Below, one piece after another: positions 1-6,471 of a stretch of 6,845 nt of DNA (position 1 is its first letter; each line of letters begins with the position of its first letter). The notes under the pieces were generated by a model. That model searched no databases. It was given only the letters and a program-made list of their open reading frames with translations, and was not told the origin of the DNA. A program made the translations under genes and the position numbers. The stretch is taken from positions 1 to 6,845 of the forward strand of contig CALAKO010000004.1 of assembly GCA_937922955.1 (NCBI GenBank). Reading direction: 5' to 3'. The stretch is from an uncultured Peptococcaceae bacterium (GTDB taxonomy: Bacteria; Bacillota; Peptococcia; Peptococcales; Peptococcaceae).

Positions 1-397
1 GCAGTGTACCCCTGGTGATCTGAAAGGAAAAGCCGGCTTTTTTTGCCGCTTCAACAACGGCAGCCAACTTCTCCAGGCCGCCAATATTCCCCGGATTGAT
101 GCGCACAGCATCCACACCCTGCTCGAGAGCAGCGATGGCAATGCGGTAATCAAAATGAACATCTGCAACAATCGGCACGCTGCTTTGTCGAGCCACTTCT
201 GCCACAGCAGGCACCGCAGCCATGTCCGGCGCAGCAACACGCACGATTGCCGCTCCTAAAGCCGCCAGCTGTTCCACTTGAGCAAGTGTTGCCACAACGT
301 CATGGGAATCGGTATTGGTCATCGACTGCACCGTCACCGGATAGTCCGACCCCATTCCCACATCTCGAATCAAAAATGAAACCGTTTTACGTCTCAT
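1..397 (-). CDS. ispG: 4-hydroxy-3-methylbut-2-enyl diphosphate synthase, 5' part (cut by window edge)
   Basis: IspG (GcpE) is the Fe-S enzyme of the MEP pathway that converts ME-cPP to HMBPP in the cytoplasm. About 132 codons are visible; the rest, including the cysteines of the cluster-binding domain, lies beyond the left edge. Family signatures of the N-terminal TIM barrel are clear: VQSMTNTD at residues 23-30, IVRVAAPDM at 51-59, VADVHFDYR at 77-85 and RINPGNIGG at 99-107. The ATG at 395-397 is preceded by a strong GAGGTGA Shine-Dalgarno (402-408). It follows the rseP stop by 11 nt, so co-translation or operon expression with rseP is likely. Oddity: after residue 125 the sequence reads QITRGTL where the family normally has RIGVN followed by a small residue and G-S/T-L, as if two residues were missing and the conserved Arg and Asn altered. 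Identity is sure; whether this allele is intact is not. Confidence 0.93.
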   Translation of the reverse strand, partial: MRRKTVSFLIRDVGMGSDYPVTVQSMTNTDSHDVVATLAQVEQLAALGAAIVRVAAPDMAAVPAVAEVARQSSVPIVADVHFDYRIAIAALEQGVDAVRINPGNIGGLEKLAAVVEAAKKAGFSFQITRGTL

Positions 398-401
398 CTT
401 A

Positions 402-408
402 TCACCTC
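402..408 (-). promoter_or_regulatory. Ribosome binding site of ispG
   Basis: GAGGTGA on the minus strand lies between the rseP stop and the ispG ATG with a 4-nt spacer (TAAG). It is the strongest Shine-Dalgarno match in the lower half of the cluster and fixes the ispG start. Confidence 0.8.
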
Positions 409-1473
409 TTAATTGACAAGATTTAAAATGTCATTATATGTTACATAGATCATCAACATCATCAACGCCAGCATGCCAATCACATTAACAAACATTTCTT
501 TGTTTTGGCTGACTGGTATGCCGCGGATGGCTTCAATAAGCAGAAAAAGGAAACGACTTCCATCGAGCGCAGGTACAGGCAGCATATTCAGCAGCCCAAA
601 GTTCACCGATAGAACGGCCACCAAGCTCACCACGCTCCATACACCCTGGCTGACCGAGTCGCCAATGGCATTTACAATGCCCACTGGCCCAGAAAGACCG
701 CCTTCTTCATCATTCACCGCCGTACGACCAGTCACTAGATCCATCACTGCATCAAAAATGACGGTGCTCATGCCGGCAGTCATAACGGACGACTGTCGCA
801 ACGCTTCTGTGAAGCTCAAATCTTCGTGCGTGGATTCCAGCTGTTTGGTAACCCCCAAGGCATAGCGGTTCAGCGAATCGTTGTAGATTGGAGTGAGCAC
901 AGTTTCTTCTGTTTTTCCATCGCGGGAATAGGTGATGACCATATCACCGCTTTGATAATGTTCCATGTACACATCCACATCATTCCAGGTCTGCATGGCT
1001 TCGCCGTTGATGGAAAGAAGTTCGTCCCCTACTTCCAACCCGGCCGCCGCAGCAGCTGAATCGGCTGTTATTTCTGCGATAATTGGCGGGCTGTCATTGT
1101 CGACAACATTCACGCCAAGTGCCAGGTAAAAAATCAGAAGCGCCACCAGCGCTGTCAGGAAATTCATGAATGGGCCAGCAATCGTAAACAACATTCGATG
1201 CAGAATCGGACGATTTTGAAACAATCGTGGATCATCTGGATCGATGTCGTCATCCGGATCGCCACTGATCCCTTTGACACTGACAAAACCACCAGCCGGA
1301 ATCGCGCTGATGACATATTCTGTCTCGCCCTTTTGAAAAGACGCTATTTTCGGCCCCATCCCAATACTGAACGTTGTGACATACATGCCACTGATTTTTG
1401 CAACAATAAAGTGACCAAACTCATGAATCGCCACCAAAAAACCCAGAATAAAGATCGATATAATAATATTCAT
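409..1473 (-). CDS. rseP: RseP/RasP-family site-2 intramembrane zinc metalloprotease
   Basis: This is an integral membrane protease of the M50 family (RseP in E. coli, RasP/YluC in Bacillus). It cleaves transmembrane segments of anti-sigma factors and remnant signal peptides. The 354 residues fit the single-PDZ form. The zinc motif HEFGH is at residues 17-21 inside the first membrane helix. A GFVSVKG loop follows at 62-68, a second helix at about 95-120, one PDZ domain at about 127-210, SGPVGI at 261-266, and the third zinc ligand in the motif N-x-L-P-V-P-A-L-D-G (296-305, Asp304) in a third helix. A final helix lies at about 328-348. An unusually Asp-rich stretch sits at 72-82. The ATG at 1471-1473 follows the dxr stop by 11 nt, with a modest GAGAG ribosome site that overlaps the dxr TGA. 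A nearby ATG at 1478-1480 is in another frame. The substrate cannot be told from the window. Confidence 0.95.
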   Translation of the reverse strand: MNIIISIFILGFLVAIHEFGHFIVAKISGMYVTTFSIGMGPKIASFQKGETEYVISAIPAGGFVSVKGISGDPDDDIDPDDPRLFQNRPILHRMLFTIAGPFMNFLTALVALLIFYLALGVNVVDNDSPPIIAEITADSAAAAAGLEVGDELLSINGEAMQTWNDVDVYMEHYQSGDMVITYSRDGKTEETVLTPIYNDSLNRYALGVTKQLESTHEDLSFTEALRQSSVMTAGMSTVIFDAVMDLVTGRTAVNDEEGGLSGPVGIVNAIGDSVSQGVWSVVSLVAVLSVNFGLLNMLPVPALDGSRFLFLLIEAIRGIPVSQNKEMFVNVIGMLALMMLMIYVTYNDILNLVN

Positions 1474-1484
1474 CGTTCATTCTC

Positions 1485-2627
1485 TCAACTTTTCAGTAAT
1501 TCGGCAGCCAATGCACGCGCTTCAGCATCAATGGCATGGATTTGCTCCAACGATTCCACTTTCTGCCATGGCGTACGCGCCACGCATTCCATCACTGTTG
1601 GCACGATGTCCACAAAGCGAATCCGATCCTGCAGAAACGCTGCCACCACCACTTCATTGCTGGCGTTCATAACAATCGGTGCCGAGCCGCCTTTTTTCCC
1701 GCATTCATAAGCCATGGTGATGCCTGGAAAAACATCGAATCGAGGCTTTTCAAAATGCAACGTGCCCATTTCCCATACATCCAAGGCTTCAAAGCCAGTA
1801 GCAACACGTGCAGGATAAGTCATCGCCAGCTGAATCGGCAGCCGCATATCCGGCAGCCCCAACTGTGCTTTGATGGCCCCATCGGTAAACTGCACCATGG
1901 AATGAACAATACTTTCCGGATGCACCACCACCTGAATGGCATCATAGTCACAGTTAAACAAATAATGGGCTTCGATGATTTCCAGCCCTTTATTGACCAT
2001 CGTGGCAGAATCAATGGTGATTTTTGCGCCCATCGACCAATTTGGATGCTTCAGCGCATCAGCCTTAGTGATTGTCGCAAATCGTTCCGACTCCCAGGTG
2101 CGGAAAGGACCGCCAGACGCTGTCAGAATGATTTTTGCCACTTCCTCCGGCCGCCCTTCCAGACATTGGAAGATCGCCGAATGTTCGCTGTCCACAGGAA
2201 TGATTTCACCATGGTATTGTTCCAACAAAGAAAGCACCAGATCCCCTGCTTCTACCATGGTTTCCTTATTGGCCAAACCAATCCGCAGCCCAGCTTTCAA
2301 AGACGCCAGCACTGGCTCAATACCAGCAGCACCAGTGATCGCACCGATCACACAATCAATGCCTTCCAAACAAGACGCGTAATCATCCCAAAGATAGTGA
2401 TATTGACAAAAAGGCGTTTCATGTTGAACGCCTTTGAAATAATCGTATGTACCAACATCTGTAATAAACACATGTTTTGGACGGTATTTTTTTATCTGCT
2501 GATAAAGCAGTTCTTTATTGCGGTGCGCAGAGAGAATATCCACCTGATGGGTTCTCAGCGCATCCACAACCTCCAGGGTTTGGGTGCCAATGGAACCCGT
2601 TGACCCTAAAATTGCCAAATGTTTCAT
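1485..2627 (-). CDS. dxr: 1-deoxy-D-xylulose 5-phosphate reductoisomerase
   Basis: Dxr (IspC) performs the first committed MEP step: NADPH-dependent rearrangement and reduction of DXP to 2-C-methyl-D-erythritol 4-phosphate. It is the target of fosmidomycin. The 380-residue length is typical. Visible signatures are the N-terminal NADPH-binding GSTGSIG (8-14), ANKET (119-123), PVDSEHSAIFQ (144-154) with metal ligands Asp146 and Glu148, SGGPFR (171-176), and SATMVNKGLEIIEAHYLF (207-224) with the third metal ligand Glu216. The flexible-loop region HPESIVHSMVQF is at 236-247. No key residue is missing. The ATG at 2625-2627 has an AAGGA ribosome site with a 6-nt spacer, 17 nt after the cdsA stop. 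The gene lies between cdsA and rseP and two genes from ispG, so the window carries two steps of the pathway that feeds UppS. Confidence 0.98.
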   Translation of the reverse strand: MKHLAILGSTGSIGTQTLEVVDALRTHQVDILSAHRNKELLYQQIKKYRPKHVFITDVGTYDYFKGVQHETPFCQYHYLWDDYASCLEGIDCVIGAITGAAGIEPVLASLKAGLRIGLANKETMVEAGDLVLSLLEQYHGEIIPVDSEHSAIFQCLEGRPEEVAKIILTASGGPFRTWESERFATITKADALKHPNWSMGAKITIDSATMVNKGLEIIEAHYLFNCDYDAIQVVVHPESIVHSMVQFTDGAIKAQLGLPDMRLPIQLAMTYPARVATGFEALDVWEMGTLHFEKPRFDVFPGITMAYECGKKGGSAPIVMNASNEVVVAAFLQDRIRFVDIVPTVMECVARTPWQKVESLEQIHAIDAEARALAAELLKS

Positions 2628-2644
2628 AAAAAATCCTTTCTAAA

Positions 2645-3430
2645 TCAGCCTTGCATAATACTGAAATAATAGAAGCATAATGGCGCCACCAACAGGAAAC
2701 TGTCAAAACGATCGGCAAATCCGCCATGCCCCGGCAAAACATTGCCACTGTCTTTAACGCCGAACGAGCGTTTAAGATAGCTTTCAAACAAATCGCCCAC
2801 AATTGCTCCGGCGGCAACCAAGAGCCCAATAATGCAAGTATGCAGCATGCTGGTTGCCAATGGCAGGAATTGTTCAATAATGATAGCCGCCACCACGGTC
2901 AAGATGATGCCCCCCAAACCACCTTCGATGGTTTTCTTAGGAGACAACCGAGGTGCCATTTTGTGTTTACCCAAGAAGTAGCCGGAAAAATAAGCCCCAG
3001 AATCACAAATCCATACCATGATGAATACACTCATCAACAGCCAAGCGCCATCATTCAACAAACGCAATGAAATCATATGCAGTGGCAGCCACGTCGCATA
3101 GATGTTGATAAAGGCGAGATAAAGCATTTCGGAAAATTGTATCTTCGGATACGAAAACACTGTTTCCGCCATGACCAGCACGTTGGTGATAGCAAAGATA
3201 AAGCCCAGCTCCTTGGTCACAAACAGATAGCAACCAAAGGCAACCAACATGTTCAAAAAGCCAAACAGTAAAAAGCTTCGCTGTAACTGCTCGCCTTGCA
3301 TATGTGCCAGTTCATAATTCAAAGCAGCCATCATGACAAACGCAAGCAAATAAATCAACGGGGTGGGTCCAAAAATGCACAATAATACAATAGGAATCCC
3401 TATAACCCCTGTTAAAATTCGTGTTTTCAA
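2645..3430 (-). CDS. cdsA: Phosphatidate cytidylyltransferase (CDP-diacylglycerol synthase)
   Basis: CdsA converts phosphatidic acid and CTP to CDP-diacylglycerol, the precursor of most membrane phospholipids. It is a multi-pass membrane enzyme. Several hydrophobic helices are evident along its 261 residues. Counting from the TTG start, CDSGAYFSGYFLGKHK (142-157) and LSPKKTIEGG (162-171) lead to the C-terminal family signature SYLKRSFGVKD...PGHGGFADRFD (217-243). I place the start at the TTG at 3428-3430, giving a protein beginning MKTRILTG, which is how many family members begin. It has a good AGGTGA ribosome site (3436-3441) with a 5-nt spacer. A GTG three codons earlier (3437-3439) directly abuts the uppS stop and would give 264 residues, but it lies inside that ribosome site and has none of its own. 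Function is certain; the exact start is less so. Confidence 0.95.
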   Translation of the reverse strand: MKTRILTGVIGIPIVLLCIFGPTPLIYLLAFVMMAALNYELAHMQGEQLQRSFLLFGFLNMLVAFGCYLFVTKELGFIFAITNVLVMAETVFSYPKIQFSEMLYLAFINIYATWLPLHMISLRLLNDGAWLLMSVFIMVWICDSGAYFSGYFLGKHKMAPRLSPKKTIEGGLGGIILTVVAAIIIEQFLPLATSMLHTCIIGLLVAAGAIVGDLFESYLKRSFGVKDSGNVLPGHGGFADRFDSFLLVAPLCFYYFSIMQG

Positions 3431-3435
3431 ACTAC

Positions 3436-3441
3436 TCACCT
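3436..3441 (-). promoter_or_regulatory. Ribosome binding site deciding the cdsA start
   Basis: AGGTGA on the minus strand overlaps the uppS TAG stop (3440-3442) and sits 5 nt before a TTG codon (3428-3430). The alternative GTG start (3437-3439) is part of this motif and has only an A-rich stretch upstream. The arrangement favours the TTG and suggests that cdsA translation is coupled to termination on uppS. Confidence 0.6.
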
Positions 3442-4183
3442 ACTTTTTCAGGCCGCCATATCGACGATCCCTTTTTTGATACGCATACACCGCGTCGTAC
3501 AAATCCCCTGCTCGGAAATCTGGCCAGTAGGTGTCTGTGATCCAAAACTCTGAATATGCCACTTGCCACAGTAAAAAATTACTCAATCTCAACTCGCCGG
3601 AAGAACGAATCAGCAAATCTGGATCAGGCTGCCCAGCCGTATACAAATGATCAGCAAAGCGTGCCTCGTCAATATCTTCCCAGGACATGGTGCCCTCTTC
3701 GCAAGCTTTTGCGATTTCACGACAAGCATGAACAATTTCCTGTCGGCCACCATAGTTCAAGGCAATGTTGAAAATCACCGCATCGTTGTCCTTGGTCAAC
3801 GCATAAGCGTTCTCGATTTTCTGTCGAACCCGCGGACTCAATCGCTCCGGATCGCCAATGGTGCGTACACACACACCTTCAGCATGAAGCTTGGCAATTT
3901 TCTTATCCAAATATTCCACCAAGAGATTCATCAAGCCATTGACTTCATCTTCCGGCCGTCTCCAGTTTTCTGTCGAAAAAGCGTACACGGTAAAATATTT
4001 CGTGCCGATCTTTTTGACCGTCTCTAACACCTCATCGATGGCCTCAACGCCTGCCGTATGACCAGCCAGACGAACCAGCCCCTGTGCTGTTGCCCAACGC
4101 CCATTGCCGTCCATGATCACGGCAATATGACGTGGAATCTTTCCGTTTTTAATATCATCAAGTGTATGATGTTTATTTTCCAT
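3440..4183 (-). CDS. uppS: Isoprenyl transferase, undecaprenyl diphosphate synthase type
   Basis: UppS is a cis-prenyltransferase that condenses farnesyl diphosphate with IPP to form undecaprenyl diphosphate, the carrier lipid for peptidoglycan and other wall polymers. Counting from the chosen ATG it has 247 residues, normal for the family. The catalytic P-loop MDGNGRWA is at 24-31 (Asp25). It is followed by GHTAGVEA (41-48), YAFSTENWRRP (67-77), FNIALNYGGRQEI (138-150) and the C-terminal signature with RSSGELRLSNFLLWQ (193-207) and YSEFW (210-214). The open frame extends upstream to another ATG at 4229-4231. However, the ATG at 4181-4183 has a GGGGTGA ribosome site with a 5-nt spacer and gives the usual N-terminus. 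The gene follows the frr terminator after an AT-rich leader, so it probably begins a new transcription unit with cdsA, dxr, rseP and ispG. Chain length is inferred from family and context. Confidence 0.97.
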   Translation of the reverse strand: MENKHHTLDDIKNGKIPRHIAVIMDGNGRWATAQGLVRLAGHTAGVEAIDEVLETVKKIGTKYFTVYAFSTENWRRPEDEVNGLMNLLVEYLDKKIAKLHAEGVCVRTIGDPERLSPRVRQKIENAYALTKDNDAVIFNIALNYGGRQEIVHACREIAKACEEGTMSWEDIDEARFADHLYTAGQPDPDLLIRSSGELRLSNFLLWQVAYSEFWITDTYWPDFRAGDLYDAVYAYQKRDRRYGGLKK

Positions 4184-4188
4184 TTGAC

Positions 4189-4195
4189 TCACCCC
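4189..4195 (-). promoter_or_regulatory. Ribosome binding site deciding the uppS start
   Basis: GGGGTGA on the minus strand with a 5-nt spacer (GTCAA) before the ATG at 4181-4183. The upstream in-frame ATG at 4229-4231 has no comparable site and would add 16 residues not expected in the family. Confidence 0.7.
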
Positions 4196-4233
4196 AATAT
4201 TTATAAGGACAATCAATTTATATTTTATCATAC

Positions 4234-4272
4234 TCTATAAAAAAATACATCGTTTCAGCCAAGAATTGTCTA
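4234..4272 (-). promoter_or_regulatory. Candidate weak sigma-A-type promoter(s) for uppS
   Basis: The AT-rich leader between the frr terminator and uppS holds two overlapping candidates on the minus strand. One is TTGGCT (4257-4262) with a 17-nt spacer and TATAGA (4234-4239). The other is TAGACA (4267-4272, five of six consensus bases) with a 17-nt spacer and TGTATT (4244-4249). Neither is strong. Since a strong terminator lies just upstream, some promoter here is expected, but the exact choice is inference. Confidence 0.33.
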
Positions 4273-4274
4273 AT

Positions 4275-4304
4275 AAAAAAGGGCCGAACATATCGGCCCC
4301 TTTT
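4275..4304 (-). terminator. Intrinsic terminator after frr
   Basis: On the minus strand a 7-bp GC-rich stem (GGGCCGA with TCGGCCC, 4293-4299 and 4281-4287) closes a 5-nt loop. It is followed directly by six U residues (4275-4280), and four A residues precede it (4301-4304). The stem begins about 12 nt after the frr stop. This is a textbook rho-independent terminator that should separate pyrH-frr from uppS and downstream genes. Confidence 0.92.
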
Positions 4305-4311
4305 ATGATCA

Positions 4312-4869
4312 TTAAATGCTCATGATGTCTTTTTCTTTTTCAGCATAGATTTTTTCAATCTTGGCAATAGCAGCGTCGGTCTGCTTTTGAATATCGTCCT
4401 GTGCACCCTTGGACTCGTCTTCAGTAATTTCCTTGTTCTTTTCAAGCTTCTTAACAGAATCGTTAGCATCACGACGAATGTTGCGGATGTAAACCTTAGC
4501 TTCTTCAGCTTTTTTATGTGCCTGCTTTGCAAGATCTGTACGAGTTTCTTTTGTCAGCTGTGGCAATGGCAAACGGATGATGACACCATCGTTGTTTGGA
4601 TTGATGCCCAGATCAGACTTCTGGATGGCTTTTTCAATATCCTTGATGATGCCTTTGTCCCATGGCTGGATGGTCAATAAATCCGGTGCTGGCGCACTGA
4701 CATTAGCCACCTGGTTGATCGGCGTTGGTGTGCCATAGTATTCAACCATGATGCCGTTCAGCAAGGAAACATTTGCTTTACCAGTACGAATGTGTGAAAG
4801 ATCTTCACGAAATCTATTAATGGATTTCTCCATGCGTTCTTCTGAATCTAATAAAATTTCATCAATCAT
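4312..4869 (-). CDS. frr: Ribosome recycling factor
   Basis: RRF works with EF-G to split the post-termination ribosome so that it can be reused. The 185-residue length equals the bacterial norm. The long N-terminal helix of domain I contains RTGKAN (28-33). The small domain II follows at about 31-104 with VEYYGTPTPINQVANVSAP (42-60). The C-terminal helices carry Arg110 and the highly conserved NIRRDAND (130-137), whose Arg132 matches the functionally important arginine of the E. coli protein. The ATG at 4867-4869 lies only 3 nt after the pyrH stop. Its AGGGGA ribosome site is inside the last pyrH codons, so translation is probably coupled to pyrH. The gene is followed by a strong terminator. 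No irregularity is seen. Confidence 0.98.
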   Translation of the reverse strand: MIDEILLDSEERMEKSINRFREDLSHIRTGKANVSLLNGIMVEYYGTPTPINQVANVSAPAPDLLTIQPWDKGIIKDIEKAIQKSDLGINPNNDGVIIRLPLPQLTKETRTDLAKQAHKKAEEAKVYIRNIRRDANDSVKKLEKNKEITEDESKGAQDDIQKQTDAAIAKIEKIYAEKEKDIMSI

Positions 4870-4872
4870 AGT

Positions 4873-5592
4873 TTATTCCCCTGTTCCTACTAAAGTTCCG
4901 ATATTTTCACCTAAAACAGCCTTCATCATGTTTCCTTTTTCGGTGATGTTGAACACCTGAATTGGAATATTATTATCCATGCACAAGGAGATTGCAGTAG
5001 AATCCATAACCTTGAGCCCGCGATTCAACACTTCTAAGAAAGTTAATGTTTCAAAACGCTTAGCTTCTGGATGTGTCTTTGGATCACAATCGTACACACC
5101 ATCCACTTTCTTCGCCATCAGAATGGCTTCTGCTTCAATTTCAGCTGCACGCAACGCTGCAGTTGTGTCGGTGGAGAAGAATGGGTTACCAGTGCCTGCT
5201 GCAAAAATAACAACGCGGCCCTTTTCCAAATGGCGAATGGCTCTTCTCTTAATATAAGGCTCTGCCACTTCTCGCATTTCGATGGCAGACATAACGCGTG
5301 TGTCTACGCCGTGTTTTTCCAAAACATCCTGCAATGCCAACGCATTGATAACCGTTGCAAGCATGCCCATATAATCGGCCGTTGCACGATCGATCCCGCG
5401 CTTAGCACCGGCGACCCCACGCCAGATATTGCCACCACCAACAACCGCTGCCACTTCTACGCCCAGGTCAGCGATTTCTGATATTTGATCAGCCAGCGAA
5501 TTCAGCGTGTTGCTTTCCAGACCAAAGTCCATTTCTCCAGCAAGCGCTTCCCCGCTTAGTTTAATGATGACACGTTTATATTTAGCTTCCAT
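4873..5592 (-). CDS. pyrH: UMP kinase (uridylate kinase)
   Basis: PyrH phosphorylates UMP to UDP with ATP. It is a hexameric amino acid kinase-fold enzyme, usually activated by GTP and inhibited by UTP. From the chosen start it has 239 residues, matching the family. Visible signatures are KLSGEALAG (11-19), GGGNIWRG (52-59), DYMGML (73-78), TGNPFFSTDT (134-143) and KVDGVYDCDPK (162-172). Two in-frame ATGs compete. The first (5596-5598) starts immediately after the GGGGGT ribosome site, too close for initiation. The second (5590-5592) has a 6-nt spacer and gives MEAKYKR, like known UMP kinases, so I prefer it. The gene lies after the tsf terminator with its own promoter and reads nearly directly into frr. 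Confidence 0.97.
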   Translation of the reverse strand: MEAKYKRVIIKLSGEALAGEMDFGLESNTLNSLADQISEIADLGVEVAAVVGGGNIWRGVAGAKRGIDRATADYMGMLATVINALALQDVLEKHGVDTRVMSAIEMREVAEPYIKRRAIRHLEKGRVVIFAAGTGNPFFSTDTTAALRAAEIEAEAILMAKKVDGVYDCDPKTHPEAKRFETLTFLEVLNRGLKVMDSTAISLCMDNNIPIQVFNITEKGNMMKAVLGENIGTLVGTGE

Positions 5593-5598
5593 TGTCAT

Positions 5599-5604
5599 AC
5601 CCCC
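5599..5604 (-). promoter_or_regulatory. Ribosome binding site deciding the pyrH start
   Basis: GGGGGT on the minus strand is a one-mismatch version of GGAGGT. It abuts the first ATG (5596-5598) with no spacer but sits 6 nt before the second ATG (5590-5592), so it supports the shorter protein. Confidence 0.6.
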
Positions 5605-5642
5605 AAGTTCATTATTGAAGACTGTTTTTTTACACTGTGCCT

Positions 5643-5651
5643 ATTATACCA
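5643..5651 (-). promoter_or_regulatory. Extended -10 promoter for pyrH-frr
   Basis: The minus strand has a perfect TATAAT (5643-5648) preceded by TGG (5649-5651), an extended -10 element of the housekeeping sigma factor. Bases at the -35 distance match the consensus poorly, which extended -10 promoters tolerate. The predicted start is near 5636, giving a leader of about 44 nt. Its place between the tsf terminator and pyrH fits a separate transcription unit. Confidence 0.6.
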
Positions 5652-5656
5652 TACTA

Positions 5657-5694
5657 CACGCAATAAATGGAATGTCTCTTTAAGGAATTGCGTG
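5657..5694. repeat. 8-bp inverted repeat upstream of the pyrH -10 element
   Basis: CACGCAAT (5657-5664) and ATTGCGTG (5687-5694) are perfect inverted copies separated by 22 bp, with half-site centres 30 bp apart (about three helical turns). The pair brackets the expected -35 region of the pyrH promoter. It could be an operator, but no binding protein can be named and chance is possible. Confidence 0.4.
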
Positions 5695-5716
5695 CTTTTC
5701 AGAAAGGATTTTCCGC

Positions 5717-5754
5717 AAAAAAATCCCGAGACTGTTATAACAATCTCGGGATTT
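5717..5754 (-). terminator. Strong intrinsic terminator after tsf
   Basis: An 11-bp perfect stem (5744-5754 with 5721-5731) encloses a 12-nt apical part that itself holds the palindrome TGTTATAACA. On the minus strand the stem runs into seven U residues (5717-5723), three of which pair at its base. It begins about 17 nt after the tsf stop. It should end most rpsB-tsf transcription before pyrH. Confidence 0.93.
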
Positions 5755-5771
5755 GAACGATCACTCGTAAA

Positions 5772-6428
5772 TTATACACCAGCCTGTGCAGCAACTTCTG
5801 CAGCGAAGTCGTCAACACGCTTTTCAAGACCTTCGCCCATTTCAAAACGAACGAAACGACGAACCTTGATGTTTTCACCGAACTGAGCAATAGCTTCCTT
5901 AACATAGGTTTCGATGGTTTCGTTGTTTTCTGCACGAATGTAAACCTGGTCAAGGAGGCAAACTTCAGCATAGAACTTTTTCAGACGGCCTTCAACCATC
6001 TTTTCAACGATGTTGTCTGGCTTGCCTTCGTTCTTAGCCTGAGCGATCAGAACTTCACGTTCGTGATCGAGTTCAGCCTGTGGGACTTCTTCACGGGTAA
6101 CATATTTTGGATTTTCAGCAGCAATGTGCATAGCGATGTTCTGTGCAAATTCCTTGAAAGCATCGGTCTTTGCAACGAAGTCGGTTTCGCAGTTTACTTC
6201 AGCGATAACGCCGATCTTACCACCCATGTGGATGTAAGAAGCAACAACGCCTTCTGCAGCGATACGACCGCTCTTCTTAGCAGAATCAGCGATCCCTTTT
6301 TCACGCAGATAGTCGATGGCTTTGTCCATGTTGCCGTCGCATTCCTGAAGTGCTTTTTTGCAGTCCATCATGCCAGCGCCGGTTTTTTCACGTAATTCTT
6401 TTACCATAGAAGCAGTAACGTTTGCCAC
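5772..6428 (-). CDS. tsf: Elongation factor Ts (short form)
   Basis: EF-Ts is the guanine nucleotide exchange factor that releases GDP from EF-Tu. The N-terminal UBA-like domain covers about residues 1-50 with LREKTGAGMMDCKKAL (12-27). The core carries the signature ETDFVAKTD (81-89), whose TDF contacts EF-Tu. The C-terminal part has EGRLKKFYAEVCLLDQ (about 147-162). At 218 residues it lacks much of the second core half and coiled-coil seen in E. coli (about 283 residues). This resembles the compact EF-Ts of Thermus and several anaerobic Bacillota, so it is natural and not a truncation. The start is GTG (6426-6428) with an AGGAGG ribosome site (6436-6441) and a 7-nt spacer. It follows rpsB by 92 nt across a hairpin and is closed by a strong terminator. 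Confidence 0.97.
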   Translation of the reverse strand: MANVTASMVKELREKTGAGMMDCKKALQECDGNMDKAIDYLREKGIADSAKKSGRIAAEGVVASYIHMGGKIGVIAEVNCETDFVAKTDAFKEFAQNIAMHIAAENPKYVTREEVPQAELDHEREVLIAQAKNEGKPDNIVEKMVEGRLKKFYAEVCLLDQVYIRAENNETIETYVKEAIAQFGENIKVRRFVRFEMGEGLEKRVDDFAAEVAAQAGV

Positions 6429-6471
6429 TATAATTCCTCCTAATAATGCGTTAAAACGATTGGTTCATTTC

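Noticed and set aside
38..44. A run of seven A on the minus strand in ispG (A AAA AAA in the reading frame), resembling a -1 frameshift site
   Set aside because: The zero frame matches the family both before and just after the run, and neither alternative frame gives IspG-like sequence. There is no reason to invoke programmed slippage.
1536..2603. A 355-codon open frame on the plus strand opposite nearly all of dxr
   Set aside because: The translation is rich in His, Arg, Phe and Gln with no recognisable domain, and dxr on the other strand is complete with all catalytic motifs. It is a codon-use shadow; the same applies to the other plus-strand frames opposite rseP, uppS, frr, pyrH and tsf.
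4184..4231. Longer uppS start at the ATG at 4229-4231
   Set aside because: It has no good ribosome site, adds residues absent from the family, and the ATG at 4181-4183 has a well-spaced GGGGTGA.
4208..4270. Six-base inverted pair GACAAT/ATTGTC in the uppS leader
   Set aside because: The arms are short, AT-rich and 51 nt apart, and do not extend. This is expected by chance in an AT-rich leader.
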